The translations under genes and the position numbers were made by a program. A DNA stretch of 64,000 nt from Acridotheres tristis (taxonomy: Eukaryota > Chordata > Aves > Passeriformes > Sturnidae), in NCBI GenBank assembly GCA_037013685.1, contig CM072886.1:1-64000 (forward strand), given 5' to 3'. The notes under the pieces are model-generated. The model ran no database searches and was not told the DNA's origin. It was given only the letters and a program-made list of their open reading frames with translations. Shown one piece after another: positions 22,593-32,716 of this stretch (position 1 is the stretch's first letter; the number at the start of each line of letters is the position of its first letter).

Positions 22593-22734
22593 CTATAAAA
22601 ACCAATAAGGAGTAAAAGAAGCCATATGAGACTTTGTATCACAGATATCAACTTCACTACTCAACATTTTATATGGCTCCTCTTGGAGAAATACTAAAAG
22701 AAAGTTTGGCTTCTGTTCAGATTGAGAAGAGAGA

Positions 22735-22764
22735 AGATTCAGGCCTTGAAGTGCCCTTCCAACC
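22735..22764 (+). mobile_element. CR1 3' terminus truncated at copy-B deletion junction
   Basis: Reads TTGAAGTGCCCTTCCAACC and then switches to sequence matching 7291 onward. Confidence 0.7.
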
Positions 22765-22904
22765 ATATAACATTTAAAGAACCCTAAAAGCCTGATTTAT
22801 ACAGGACTATTGGTTGTGTGTGTCACCAAAGCCAGTAACACCTACAAACAGAGAAGAACATCTGGCACTCGGTACGTGCTTCTGCCACTGCTACTTCCAG
22901 GGAA

Positions 22905-23215
22905 AAAAAAAACAAAAATCAAACAACAAAAAAACCAAAAAAAAAAACAAAAAACAAAACAAAACAAAAAAAACCCCAAAAAAACAAAAAAAAAAAAAAA
23001 CCAAAAAAAACAAAAAAACAAAAAAAAAAAACAGAAAAACAAACAAACAAACAAAAAAACCCAAAAACAACAACAAAAAAAACCCCCAATAAAAACAAAC
23101 AAAAAAAACCCAAAAAAAAAACCCCAAAAAGCAAACAGACAAAAAAAACTCCACCAAATATAAAAATAAATTTAAAAAAAAGAAAAAAACAAAAAAAAAC
23201 CAAAAAACCAAAACC
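22905..23215. repeat. A-rich simple repeat (AAAC/AAAAC type), expanded in copy B
   Basis: About 310 nt of A-runs broken by C or CC. The equivalent place in copy A (7430-7465) has only about 30 nt. Any open frame here is a composition artefact. Confidence 0.95.
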
Positions 23216-23261
23216 ATATTAAATTATTAAGAGTTATTTACACCACAAAGCATTTATCCAC

Positions 23262-23460
23262 AGAAACCACTGAATTTGCTGAGCTGGAAGGGACCCACAA
23301 AAATCCAGTCCAACACCTGGCCCTGCACAGACCCCCCCAACAATCCCACCCTGGGCACCCCTGAGGGTATCGTCCAAACGCTCCTGGAGCTCTGGCAGCC
23401 TCGGAGGCTGTGATCACTCCTTGGCCACCTTTCCTTGGTTCTTCTCCAGCGTGAGACTGT
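23262..23460 (-). mobile_element. CR1-like fragment, copy B intron 2
   Basis: Partner of 7522-7700; clearly more diverged from it than exon 2 is. Confidence 0.75.
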
Positions 23461-23510
23461 TGGGATTACAGCCGCCAGTCCCTGAATTACAACCCCCATA
23501 TGCAACTTAC

Positions 23511-23643
23511 TTCACTTTCAGGCTTCCTTTCTCCATCGAGAAGCTTGAATATCTCAGCACATTCCACGGAAATTATCCCTCCAGGGCATCGTACACGCGG
23601 GGCGACGGCAGCGCCAGGGCGAGGGACACGAAGCTCTCCAGCC
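23511..23643 (-). pseudogene. URB1: URB1 copy B exon 2, same 7-nt deletion as copy A
   Basis: 133-nt exon with the same borders and the same 7-nt frame break as copy A (GLESFVSLALAL in one frame, ISVECAEIFKLL in another). The shared lesion dates from before the A/B split, or was spread by conversion. Confidence 0.8.
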
Positions 23644-24316
23644 CTGCAAAGCCACAGCGTGACCCGGGGTACGGTTCTGGACGGGGCCCGGAGAGGCCGG
23701 GCTGGGCTGTGCCCCTGTGTACCACCCGCACCAGCACCGGGGACACTCCCGCAACGTGCCCGGCCCGGCCCGGCCCGGCGTCGACCCGGCCCCGGCCCCG
23801 GCCTCGGCCCGGGGCACGCCCGGCCCGGCCCCGGTCCCGGGGGACACCCGGCACGGCCCCGGGTCTGTCCCGCCCTGCACATCCCCCTCACCCTTGGCGG
23901 CGGCCGTGGGATACCGCAGCAGCGCCATTGAACTCACCGCCTCGCAGTTTCCCCGCTCACCTCAGCGCCCACGCGGCTCCGCTTCCCGACCATACCCGAT
24001 CCCGGCCCCGCCCCGGAACCGCCGCGGCTCCCGCAGGGAGGGGCGGGCGCAGCGGAACCGACCCCCGGAGCCGTAGCGGGAGAGATTGGCCAAGCAGCCG
24101 TGCTCAGGTGGGCAACAATAATTACCCGTACTGCTCTTGGAATGGCTTTGGAGGGACAATAACCGTCATCGCTTCTCACCGTCTATTCCCAGGACCTGCA
24201 GCCCCCTGCGCTCCTGAACCAGCACGGCTCCAACTTGGAAAGGGAAAACCGCGGAGTGCTGGGAGGCAGGGGGAGGAGACAACTGACTCAGGTACTCCTG
24301 TCTCCCCAGAATAGGC
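23590..24316 (-). promoter_or_regulatory. URB1: CpG island over exons 1-2, copy B (proximal part)
   Basis: Near-identical to 7840-8553 of copy A. It is cut at about 24316 by a 3.3-kb insertion that separates it from its distal CpG-rich half at 27600-29700. Confidence 0.7.
23892..23993 (-). pseudogene. URB1: URB1 copy B exon 1 (start tentative)
   Basis: Equivalent of the copy-A first exon; reads MVGKRSRVGAE. Donor GTGAGG at 23890-23891. A small cluster of changes after the GTGAGC differs from copy A. Confidence 0.4.
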
Positions 24317-27300
24317 ATCGGGGTGACCTAACTGTGCCTCTGCAGTAGCTGGAGGGGCCCACGGCAAAGACAGAGAGGGAGTCTTTACCAGGGAAGGAGT
24401 GACAGACCAAGGGGGAGTGGCTTCCCACTGCCAGGGAGCAGGTTTGAGATTAATTGAAATCTGAGTTCTTCGAGGACAAGCACAGGGATGAGGAATGGAA
24501 AAAGCCGTATTCCAATAAACTGTTACATGTGGAATGACAGCAGTTAGTGAAGAATGAAACAGTAGTGGAACAGAAAGGATATTATTTCAGTAAGAAAAAA
24601 AAAATATATTTAAAAAAAATAAAGATCTATCTAAATCCAAACCGCATTTTTTATCATATGCACAAGTAATAAAAGCAACATTAGTACCTTTTCCAAACGG
24701 GGTTGGTTTTGTTTTTTCTTTTATATAGCAACATATTGTTAAAAAAAAAATGGGGAAATATTAATTGCTACACACTAGGTACAAGGGCTTTTTACAAGGA
24801 ATTTATGAGAAGCAAGCTAAAAGCGTCTTACTGCTGCTAGTGATATCATGCTCCAAGCTCTGCTAATAATTCCTATTTCTAGCAATAGTTAAATTGAACT
24901 CACTACATTCCAACTATTGTTCTGCTTGTTTAGATGGCAGATCCGTTTGGAACACACCTTAATACAGCAAATTCTATGCCCAGGTAGGGACTCCTCAGTT
25001 CTTCCATAAAACATTTTCTTCTGCATTATGGCAAGCCTTTGTTTCAGCTTGACAGCTTTCTTGAAACTTAAATTTACCCAGGCATCCAAAGACATTTGCA
25101 ATTCCAGAAATTGGTAGGCACATAATATGGAAAGTAAATAACATTCTCGAGAGGGAGTTGCTTTGTTACTGAGGGGATGAAAAGCAAGGCTAGAGCTAGT
25201 AGAACTACCCAAGAAATTTGACTTAACGCAGCTTTTACAAGGCTCAAAGTACCCATACCGAGATGTTCAAGCTAAAAGCCCCAGTGACCAGACTTACAGG
25301 CCTGATAGTTATCACCACACCACATTTCCTGGTTGCAGTATTTTTAACAGCACTGCAGAACGCTACTGAAAATTATTTTTAGGTTGAATTGTTCTCTCCC
25401 CTCACTGCCTGTGTAGCTGTTAGAGGCTTCCAGGAGGCTGGGGAAGCAGACTGCTGGTTTCACTTCCAGACAGGTCACTTCCATGGTCTGCTGGAGGGCA
25501 CTTTGAAGCCCGTGTCCTTTTCTTGCTCTATTGTATCTGACAACTTTCCTCCCCCACGTCTGTTTTTGAGCAGGCAGCATCTTTGGAGGGCCAGTCAAAG
25601 ACCTCAGGCTCCGAGGGAATTCATCTGCTTTGCTCTGTTTATGTGTGCAACAGATGGGAGCAGCAACTAAGTCGAGTAGTAACTTCTGAGCTGCCCAGTT
25701 ATCAGTAAACCAAAATATTCTTTTGTGACTCTCGCCAGACAAACATATCATCCTATCCAAGTCACACACTGCCCCTCTGGCATTTTCCAGTCAGACAAAG
25801 AATTCCCGGCCCCTTGCATGAACCTCAGGTCTCCACCTTGTTCCAGAAAGAGTTCTAGATCCAAAGCCCAGTGAGCCAGCTAGCCTTTGCTGCCCTGAGC
25901 AGTATGGAAACAGCCAAGCCCCCGCCCTGCAGCCCTGCCTAACTCGCCTGTGCCTCCCAAACCTGAGCCTTTTCCTTGGCTCTGGGATCCTCACTCATGC
26001 AATCCTGAAGACAAAAATCTGATTTGGCAGGTGAGGCCACTTCTAACGCAAAAGCTTCACCAAGGTTTCTCTTCCAACCTCAGCCTTAAACAGTCCTGTC
26101 CTCCTCAGACAGCCCCCACCTCCAGCCTTTAGCTGTAAATACTTACTGTTTTATAGCTAATGCTTGCCACCCCTCAAAATTAAGTCTTTTGATATGCATT
26201 TACATCCCTCCCTGACCATGTCCTCATCACCCTTCCCAAACTCAGCCTCATCTCCAGGCCTAGAACCTCTCCCTAGGTGAGGGACTGTCCAGCTGCATAG
26301 CCCGTGCTAATCCCAGCCCAGCTCTAGCCTTTAAACCCACTGGGGCTTTGGTACTGGAGGCCCAGTTGCAGTAACCCCCGTGGCAGTTCTGCTTCCAGGC
26401 CATCTGTGAGTTGTGATCCCCCACCCTACACCACTTTGGTGAGAAATGCATTCCTTTCTTACAATAAAGTGTTCATTTTATGTCTAAATTAAAGCACTCA
26501 GAGAAAACGTGCAGCAATTATATCAAGACAGGCATGACAGGCACCAACATTAGTCTTTCATTAAACACTTTGCATGCCTTCTCTCCACAGACTTCTTTGA
26601 GGCAACTCTGACTCCTTTTCTCACAGGCAGCTCCACACAGCACCGACTCCTCCTCTCCTCTGTACGACTGGCTGAACCCCAACCTGTCCCTTCCCCAGCC
26701 ACCCGAGCCTGTCTGTCCCTCACACAGCACCCTCTCACCTTGCCCGTGCCTTGCACGGCTGCGTGTCCCTTCCTCCTCACAGCACAGCCAGCAGACTCCA
26801 GCCCACACTGCAGCAGGCTCTCCCCCTCCCGCTGGAGCTGTGCTTAGTGAAACTGGCAGCAGCTGACCCACTCTTTTATAACAACCAACCTCACTGGGCA
26901 GGCAAGGCTGTTTCCACTCCTTGGTAATCAGTACAGCTGTAACTCATTGGCAACTAGTGCCTTCTGCACTAGCCTTACAAACTGTTCTCCTACAGAAATG
27001 TACTGAACCCAAAATCACATCTTCAAAACTACACTTCTCATTGGTCACTCGTGACTTACTCAGTTACTCCACGGAAAAGTTTCCTCCAGTTTCCCCCAAA
27101 ATTTCAAGCGTGATATTGAGCTCTTTGTCCAATCTTCCTGCTTTCCAGCCTTTGACACCCTGAGGCAGGGGATGACAGAAGGAGAGAGCAGTCCGGGTGA
27201 TGTGCAAGGACAGTGTACGGGCCCAGGAGACGAGTGGGCTGGCAAGCCTGAAGTAAAAGCACAACTTTTTTTACTCCAGACGATGTAAACCAAAATCACT

Positions 27301-27599
27301 TCTCCACGTCTTCTTCCTCCTCCTCCTCCAATCCCACAGTTATTTCAGCTGGAGTGCAAGGACTGCATCTTAAGCCTGACTAATGGCAATTTATCTTCCT
27401 CCCATGAGGAATATTCGAGCCTGTGGATATGGAAGGATCTGCCAAAGGAGGCATTATGAGCATCAGGGCTTTGAGTCAGAGCATGGGGTGACTCTGGAGC
27501 TGGGCTGCGAGCCCAGGTGCTGAAGAAGGGTGGAAAGATCAGAAAAGAAAGGAAAAGGACAGAAAGGTGGGGAGGGCAATGAGGCCCCCGGGGTCCGAG
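24317..27599. other. 3.3-kb insertion in copy B promoter, absent from copy A
   Basis: Copy A is continuous across 8553/8554, while copy B has 3283 nt here. The segment opens with a CR1-like 3' fragment (about 24376-24450, plus strand). The rest shows no long ORF, no terminal repeats and no clear target-site duplication. An AATAAA at about 26465 on the plus strand follows a C-rich stretch. I do not recognise its source. Confidence 0.75.
24376..24450 (+). mobile_element. CR1-like 3' fragment inside 3.3-kb insertion
   Basis: AGTGACAGACCAAGGGGGAG then GGCTTCCCACTGCCAGGGAG resembles the CR1 3' region. Confidence 0.55.
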
Positions 27600-29700
27600 C
27601 AGGGCTCTCCCGGAGCCCCGCCTCCGGGCCCGCCCCTGGATCAGCGGCCCTGCTCCCTCCGGGCCCCGCCTCACCGAGCCCCGGCTCCGCCCCGAGCCCG
27701 CCCCGGGGCCCCGCCCCGCCCGGGCTGTGGGCGGGACCATCGCTCGCGGCCCGGCCCCTCTTCCCCGGAGCGAAGCGGGGCTGCTCCCGGCACCGGGTCC
27801 TGCCCGCGTCCACTGGGGCACTGGCACCCGTCCAGCATTCCTGACCAAAGCTTGGGGGTTCCAGCACAGCCCCCCAGCACATCCCGCTACTTCCCCAAGC
27901 CCCTTCAAGTGGGATCAATTTTTGGGGCAGGGATACCCAAACCCGGAAGAGATGGATGTCACCAGTCCTGGGGGATGGCTCCCACTCACCCGATTCCCGC
28001 TGCTAAAAGCCAGCCTGAGACTCAGCCCACCATCCCCTCAATGTCTCCGAGTAATTGCACGTGGATTTCTCAATCCAGCAGAAGAGCAACGCTGTTCTCC
28101 TGACGGGGGATCTGGAAGGCAGACGCGTCCCCGCCGCTGCCCGGAGCGAGCGGCGAGCGGGGCGGTGCCTGTAAATAGAGGGGAGGGGCGAAGGCGAGGT
28201 CGGGGTGCCCAGGGACGCCCTGGCCGGGCAGGACGAGGTGGCGAGCGTGGGGAGGGCGGCAGTGCTGCCACCTGGTGGACACAGCGCGGTACTGCAGCCG
28301 ACCCACGAGCCGGCGCCCCAGCAGTTTTGCCCGGGGGTCCTAGACTGGCGGCCATCTTGAGAGTGTCCGGACTCTCAAGATGGCGCCTCGGGCGGCACGC
28401 CCACTTGACCTTCCAAAGATGGCGGCAGAAAGGGCGGGAAAAATCAGGACCCCGGTGTGGACACCTGGCCGCCTGATTCAATCGCCGACGCCGATCCGCT
28501 CCGCGACAATTTTCCCCGACGTTACAGAGCGTGCGGACAAGGGCCGCGCGGTCGGCGGCGCCGCGGGCGTGAAGGCGCCGGCGGGCGCGGGCAGGCGTTT
28601 GAAGTAAACGCCTATGCCTCGGGGTCCTAGAGCGGCGGCCATCTTGAGCGTGTCCGGACTCTCAAAATGGCGCCTCGGGCGGCACGCCCACTTGACCTTC
28701 CAAAGATGGCGGCAGAAAGGGCGGGAAAAAATCAGGACCCCGGTGTGGACACCTGGCCGCCTGATTCAATCGCCGACGCCGATCCGCTCCGCGACAATTT
28801 TCCCCGACGTTACAGAGAGTGCGGACAAGGGCCGCGCGGTCGGCGGGACCGCGGGCGCGAGGGAGGTGGAGGGTGCGGACAGGCGTCTGAAGTAGTCGCC
28901 TATGCCTCGGGGTCCTAGAGCGGCGGCCATCTTGAGAGTGTCCGGACTCACAAGATGGCGGCTCGGCCGGCACGCCCACTTGACCTTCCAAAAATGGCGG
29001 CAGAAAGGGCGGGAAAAAATCAGGACCCCGGTGTGGACACCTGGCCGCCTGATTCAATCGCCGACGCCGATCCGCTCCGCGACAATTTTCCCTGACGTTA
29101 CAGAGTGTGCGGACAAGGGCCGCGCGGTCGGCGGCGCCGCGGGCGTGAAGGCGCCGGCGGGCGCGGGCAGGCGTTTGAAGTAGACGCCTATGCCCCGGGG
29201 TCCTAGAGCGGCGGCCATCTTGAGCGTGTCCGGACTCTCAAAATGGCGCCTTGGGCGGCACGCCCACTTGACCTTCCAACGATGGCGGCAGAAAGGGCGG
29301 GAAAAAATCAGGACCCCTGTGTGGACACCTGGCCGCCTGATTATATCGCCGACGCCGATCCGCTCGGCGACAATTTTCCCTGACGTTACAGAGCGTGCGG
29401 ACAAGAGCCGCGCGGTCGGCGGCGCCGCGGGCGTGAAGGCGCCGGCGGGCGCGGACAGGCGTCTGAAGTAGTCGCCTATGCCCCGGGGTCCTAGAGAGGC
29501 CGCCATCTTGAGCGTTGCCGCAAGGCTGGGTCCCGGCCCGCGGGCTCTTCCGCCATCCTGAGAGGGGCACGGCGCAGTACCCGCCTCTGTCCACACGGTG
29601 GCAGCAGCGCCCCACAACTCAGCCCGGCACTGCCGCCCTGTCAGGGACAGACAGAGAACGGAGAGAGCTCCAAGCACGAGAGTCCGCACCCGTCATAAAA
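27600..29700 (-). promoter_or_regulatory. URB1: CpG island, copy B (distal part with 288-bp array)
   Basis: Homologous to 8554-9800 of copy A, but longer because of three additional 288-bp units. CpG-dense throughout, with GC boxes, YY1, E2F-like and CRE-like motifs. It now lies more than 3 kb from exon 1. Confidence 0.7.
28336..29486. repeat. Tandem array, four 288-bp units rich in YY1-type motifs
   Basis: Unit starts (GGTCCTAG) fall at 28336, 28623, 28911 and 29199, with a flanking fifth start at 29487: spacings 287, 288, 288 and 288. Each unit carries up to three YY1-type sites: GGCCATCTTG near the start, CAAGATGGCG about 28 bp on, and AAAGATGGCGGC about 65 bp on; some are point-mutated. 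Each also has GGGCGGGAA (E2F/Sp1-like) and a CRE-like GACGTTAC. YY1 consensus knowledge is from the literature; occupancy is inference. Confidence 0.92.
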
Positions 29701-29729
29701 TCCTCTAAATGAATGTCCCCCAAAAAAAC

Positions 29730-30617
29730 CCCGACCCAAACTAAAAATGCCCTGCTTCTAACCAAATGGAAAAAAAAACAAAAAACCTTTAGATATAAAA
29801 ATCATATATTTTTTAATATTTAATTTATATTCACAATCTATACATATTTCGTATATTCAATTTGCTATTCTATTTATCATGTATACAATATTACTTTATT
29901 ATTCATTATATATATATTTATATTACTAATATTATTTCTATTTTATGTATATCCATATATATTTGTATGTTTATATTTTTTAATATTATTTATTTAAAAG
30001 CTCTGCCTCTAACCAAATAGAAATAAAAAACTCCTTTATTTTAAATTATATTTGAATATATTTTTCTATTTAGTTTTCATATTTATATCTGTAGATTTAA
30101 ATGTCTATATTGGGTATTATATATTTACGTACTATTTCATGTATTCTTTACTAGTATATTAATATACTACATACTATTTACATTCTATTATAACATGCTA
30201 TTTAATATAACGTATTAAAATCGATATATTATTTATATTACATACTACATACATGTATTTTATATTTATTTTTATATGTTTATACTTACATATATTTATA
30301 TATGCATATATATATTTATAATAATTTTATGTCAGTATATATTTTTGTATATTCGTATATTTTTGCCCATATTATTTATAAAAAAACCTCCTCTAACCAA
30401 GTAAAAACCCTTAAAACATTCCTTTTAAAGTAGAAATATTTATGTATTTCTATTTTCATAATAGAATAGAATGTAATATATTTATATACTGGTTACTTAC
30501 ATTTGCCTATATATTTTTATTCTTTATCTTTTATATTTACAGTATCTATAAAAAAACCCTACCTCAATCCAAACACAAACCAATAAAACATTCCTTTTAG
30601 ACTATATTTAGGCATTT
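29730..30617. repeat. AT-rich block with degenerate internal repeats (copy B side)
   Basis: Near-identical partner of 9835-10720, with the same four cassettes. It lies between the promoter of copy B and the 3' end of copy C. Confidence 0.8.
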
Positions 30618-30619
30618 TT

Positions 30620-32600
30620 TATGGTTCCAGTTTTCATGCATTCTACGCCCACCCCTCCCTGTGAATGTTCTGGCACCCAGCATGACCCCCCCCCATGCCC
30701 CACTCACCTGCTCCTCCAGCGCAGCCCGGCTCCCTCTCCCAGGGACCTCGGGGTGCCCCAAACCACGTCGGAGCCCCCCCCCAGCCTTTTTTCCTCACCC
30801 CAAAGAAGGCACAGAACGACTCCAACTGCCCTGGACAGCAGCAGGGCACTTGACTGGAACCCCTCCCATGTGTACACCCCACAGAAAGTGACTCTGCTGA
30901 CACCAGAAAAGGGGGGGCAGCCCCCACAGGGGCTGAAGTTCCTCCCCAGCCCTGCAGACACAGGGGACAAGGGGCAGAAAGGAGGAGGGGCAGCACAGAG
31001 GACACGGGAAGAAAATTAACAGCAAGGTGCACGATGAAATGGAATCCCCCCCCCAAAAAAAAAAAAAAAGAAGAAAAATGAAAACGAAAAATAACCAAAA
31101 TACGAAAAGAAACCCCCGGGATGCTGGATGGGCAGCACAAGAGGGAGGGATTAAAAATGAACAGAGGGACAGTGAACGGGACACAAGGATGGATCCCATG
31201 GGAAACAACGGCACAGGGAGCACCACAGAGGCACAGAGAAGGACGGAGAAAAGACAGAGAGTGCCCAACACACAGCAAGGACCGAGGGCTACAGAGGCGA
31301 AGAGGGAACCCGGGAGCCAGAGAGGAAGCGAGCACAGCCCGTGCGGGGCGGGCAAAGACGGGCAAGGAGCAGCACAGGCACGGAGACAGAGAGGCACGGC
31401 CGGCAGGACAGAGGCTCACCAGGAGAGGGGCACAGGAAGGGAGGAGCACCGGGCAGCGCTCCTTTAGGACAAGAATAAAAACACACACAACCAATTCCCT
31501 CATTTGCACCTCATTTTTATTTCACCCACCCCCCCCCCCCCCAAAAAAAATCAACTCATAGCACAGGCAGTTCTGGCTTTTCCCTGCACAGTATTTCTTC
31601 CAGGGACCTGGGCACAGCACACGGTCGAGACTCACCTGAATCAATCCTGATTTACATTTCAAAGCTTCTCCTTCTGGCACGGCACCTTCTCAGACCCGGG
31701 CTGCCATGCTCCACTCCCCTCATGGCCACATTCAAGAACTGTTGCCATTGTGCAGAGAATTCCCAATACGACTCACGTATTATCAGTGGGCAGAAAACCC
31801 TTTGGGCTTCAGTTCCACCTCTCACCTGTTCCACGTGGAGGGAGGACAGGCATTTGTCACACATCACAGCAGCAGTGATGGATCAAGGCTTTTTTTTTTT
31901 TTTTTTTTTTTTTTTCGATTGAATAAAAGGGTAAGAAAAACAAACCAGGTCTCATACAAATGTTTAGAAACACCACTAAAGCTTTTTAAACCCAAGGAGA
32001 CCATCGTGATTCCCGACTTCAGTCTTCTATTCATACTGGTTCTGGCACCATGAAATCAATCAGAGTCTTTTAAGAAATAGTAAATCAGCATGACTAAACC
32101 CCGGGCTCCTCGTCATTTGCACTTACAGCCCCTTGTAGGAAGCCTTCCAGCCTTTTTTTCCCATCCTACTTTGGACAAGAGGATGGCTCTGAACCCCACG
32201 CCTCCGCACAAACAGTCCTGCCGGTTCCTCAAAAAGTTTAAAATGCCTGTGATAAAAATGACAGAAAGTAATACTGCCTCTCAGACTGTTCAAGAAATGG
32301 GAAGTTGGACTTTCAATGTCCCACTGAGAGATGCCGAATAATAGCTTCCCCACGAGCTTGCACAGAGTAGTAACATTTCTTGGACTAAACTAAACTAAGA
32401 TTTTTTTTTTTGACCAAACAAGAGAGGTCTGTATGAGAACAGCTCAGGAGGCTTTCAGGGCTCGCAGTGATGATGGCAGAGCACAGAACGTTAAAGACTA
32501 AGTCTTAGCTCCCTGAATTAATGCCCTGTTGTAGCCAAATCTTTTTGCAAAGAGACAGAAGACTTGCTTCTCCTTGTTTCCGAGTTCCCAAGCCATCCTG
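30620..32600. other. URB1: Intergenic spacer and probable 3' UTR of copy C
   Basis: Same layout as 10725-12700: C-rich, purine-rich (about 31060-31475), then ordinary sequence up to the stop codon of copy C. A T-run at 31890-31914 is longer than in the partner. No further exon is recognised. Confidence 0.55.
31516..31521 (-). terminator. URB1: Candidate poly(A) signal for URB1 copy C
   Basis: AATAAA on the minus strand, about 1.08 kb after the stop codon. It is the first one I find downstream of the stop, and it is kept in the copy-B tail (11618-11623). Use is inference. Confidence 0.35.
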
Positions 32601-32716
32601 TCATTCATCACCTGCACTAGTGCACACCAATCTGCCGTGGGCAAGGAACAGATGCGGCTCCTGAGCTCCAAGCCACGTGTCCCCGATGTAAACCCAAGTC
32701 AGGAATACAAAAACAC
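32601..32716 (-). CDS. URB1: URB1 copy C exon 40 (terminal coding exon)
   Basis: After a TTCCACAG acceptor the exon reads VFVFLTWVYIGDTWLGAQEP and ends TSAGDE-stop (TGA at 32601-32603). It resembles human DLVSRYIGELWLGAKEPDTL, and its phase joins exon 39. The tail after this motif is shorter than the human one as I recall it. Confidence 0.8.

Larger units (their letters stand above)
12701..23993 (-). pseudogene. URB1: URB1 copy B, internally deleted pseudogene
   Basis: This copy keeps a promoter, exons 1-2, 8-13, 15-17, the 5' part of 18, and the terminal exon 40. Lesions seen: a 7-nt deletion in exon 2; loss of exons 3-7 (junction near 22764); loss of exon 14 with a 32-nt inverted scrap at 17072-17103; an 8-nt deletion in exon 18; and a fusion near 13105 of mid exon 18 to intron 39, which removes about 19 kb relative to copy C. 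Exon 13 (ending in phase 1) would splice to exon 15 (phase 0), another frame break. No full-length URB1 can be made. Truncated RNAs from its CpG promoter remain possible. Interior introns are about 99% identical to copy C. Confidence 0.9.

Noticed and set aside
22810..23163. Lys/Gln/Asn-rich open frame of 117 codons
   Set aside because: Translation of the A-rich simple repeat.
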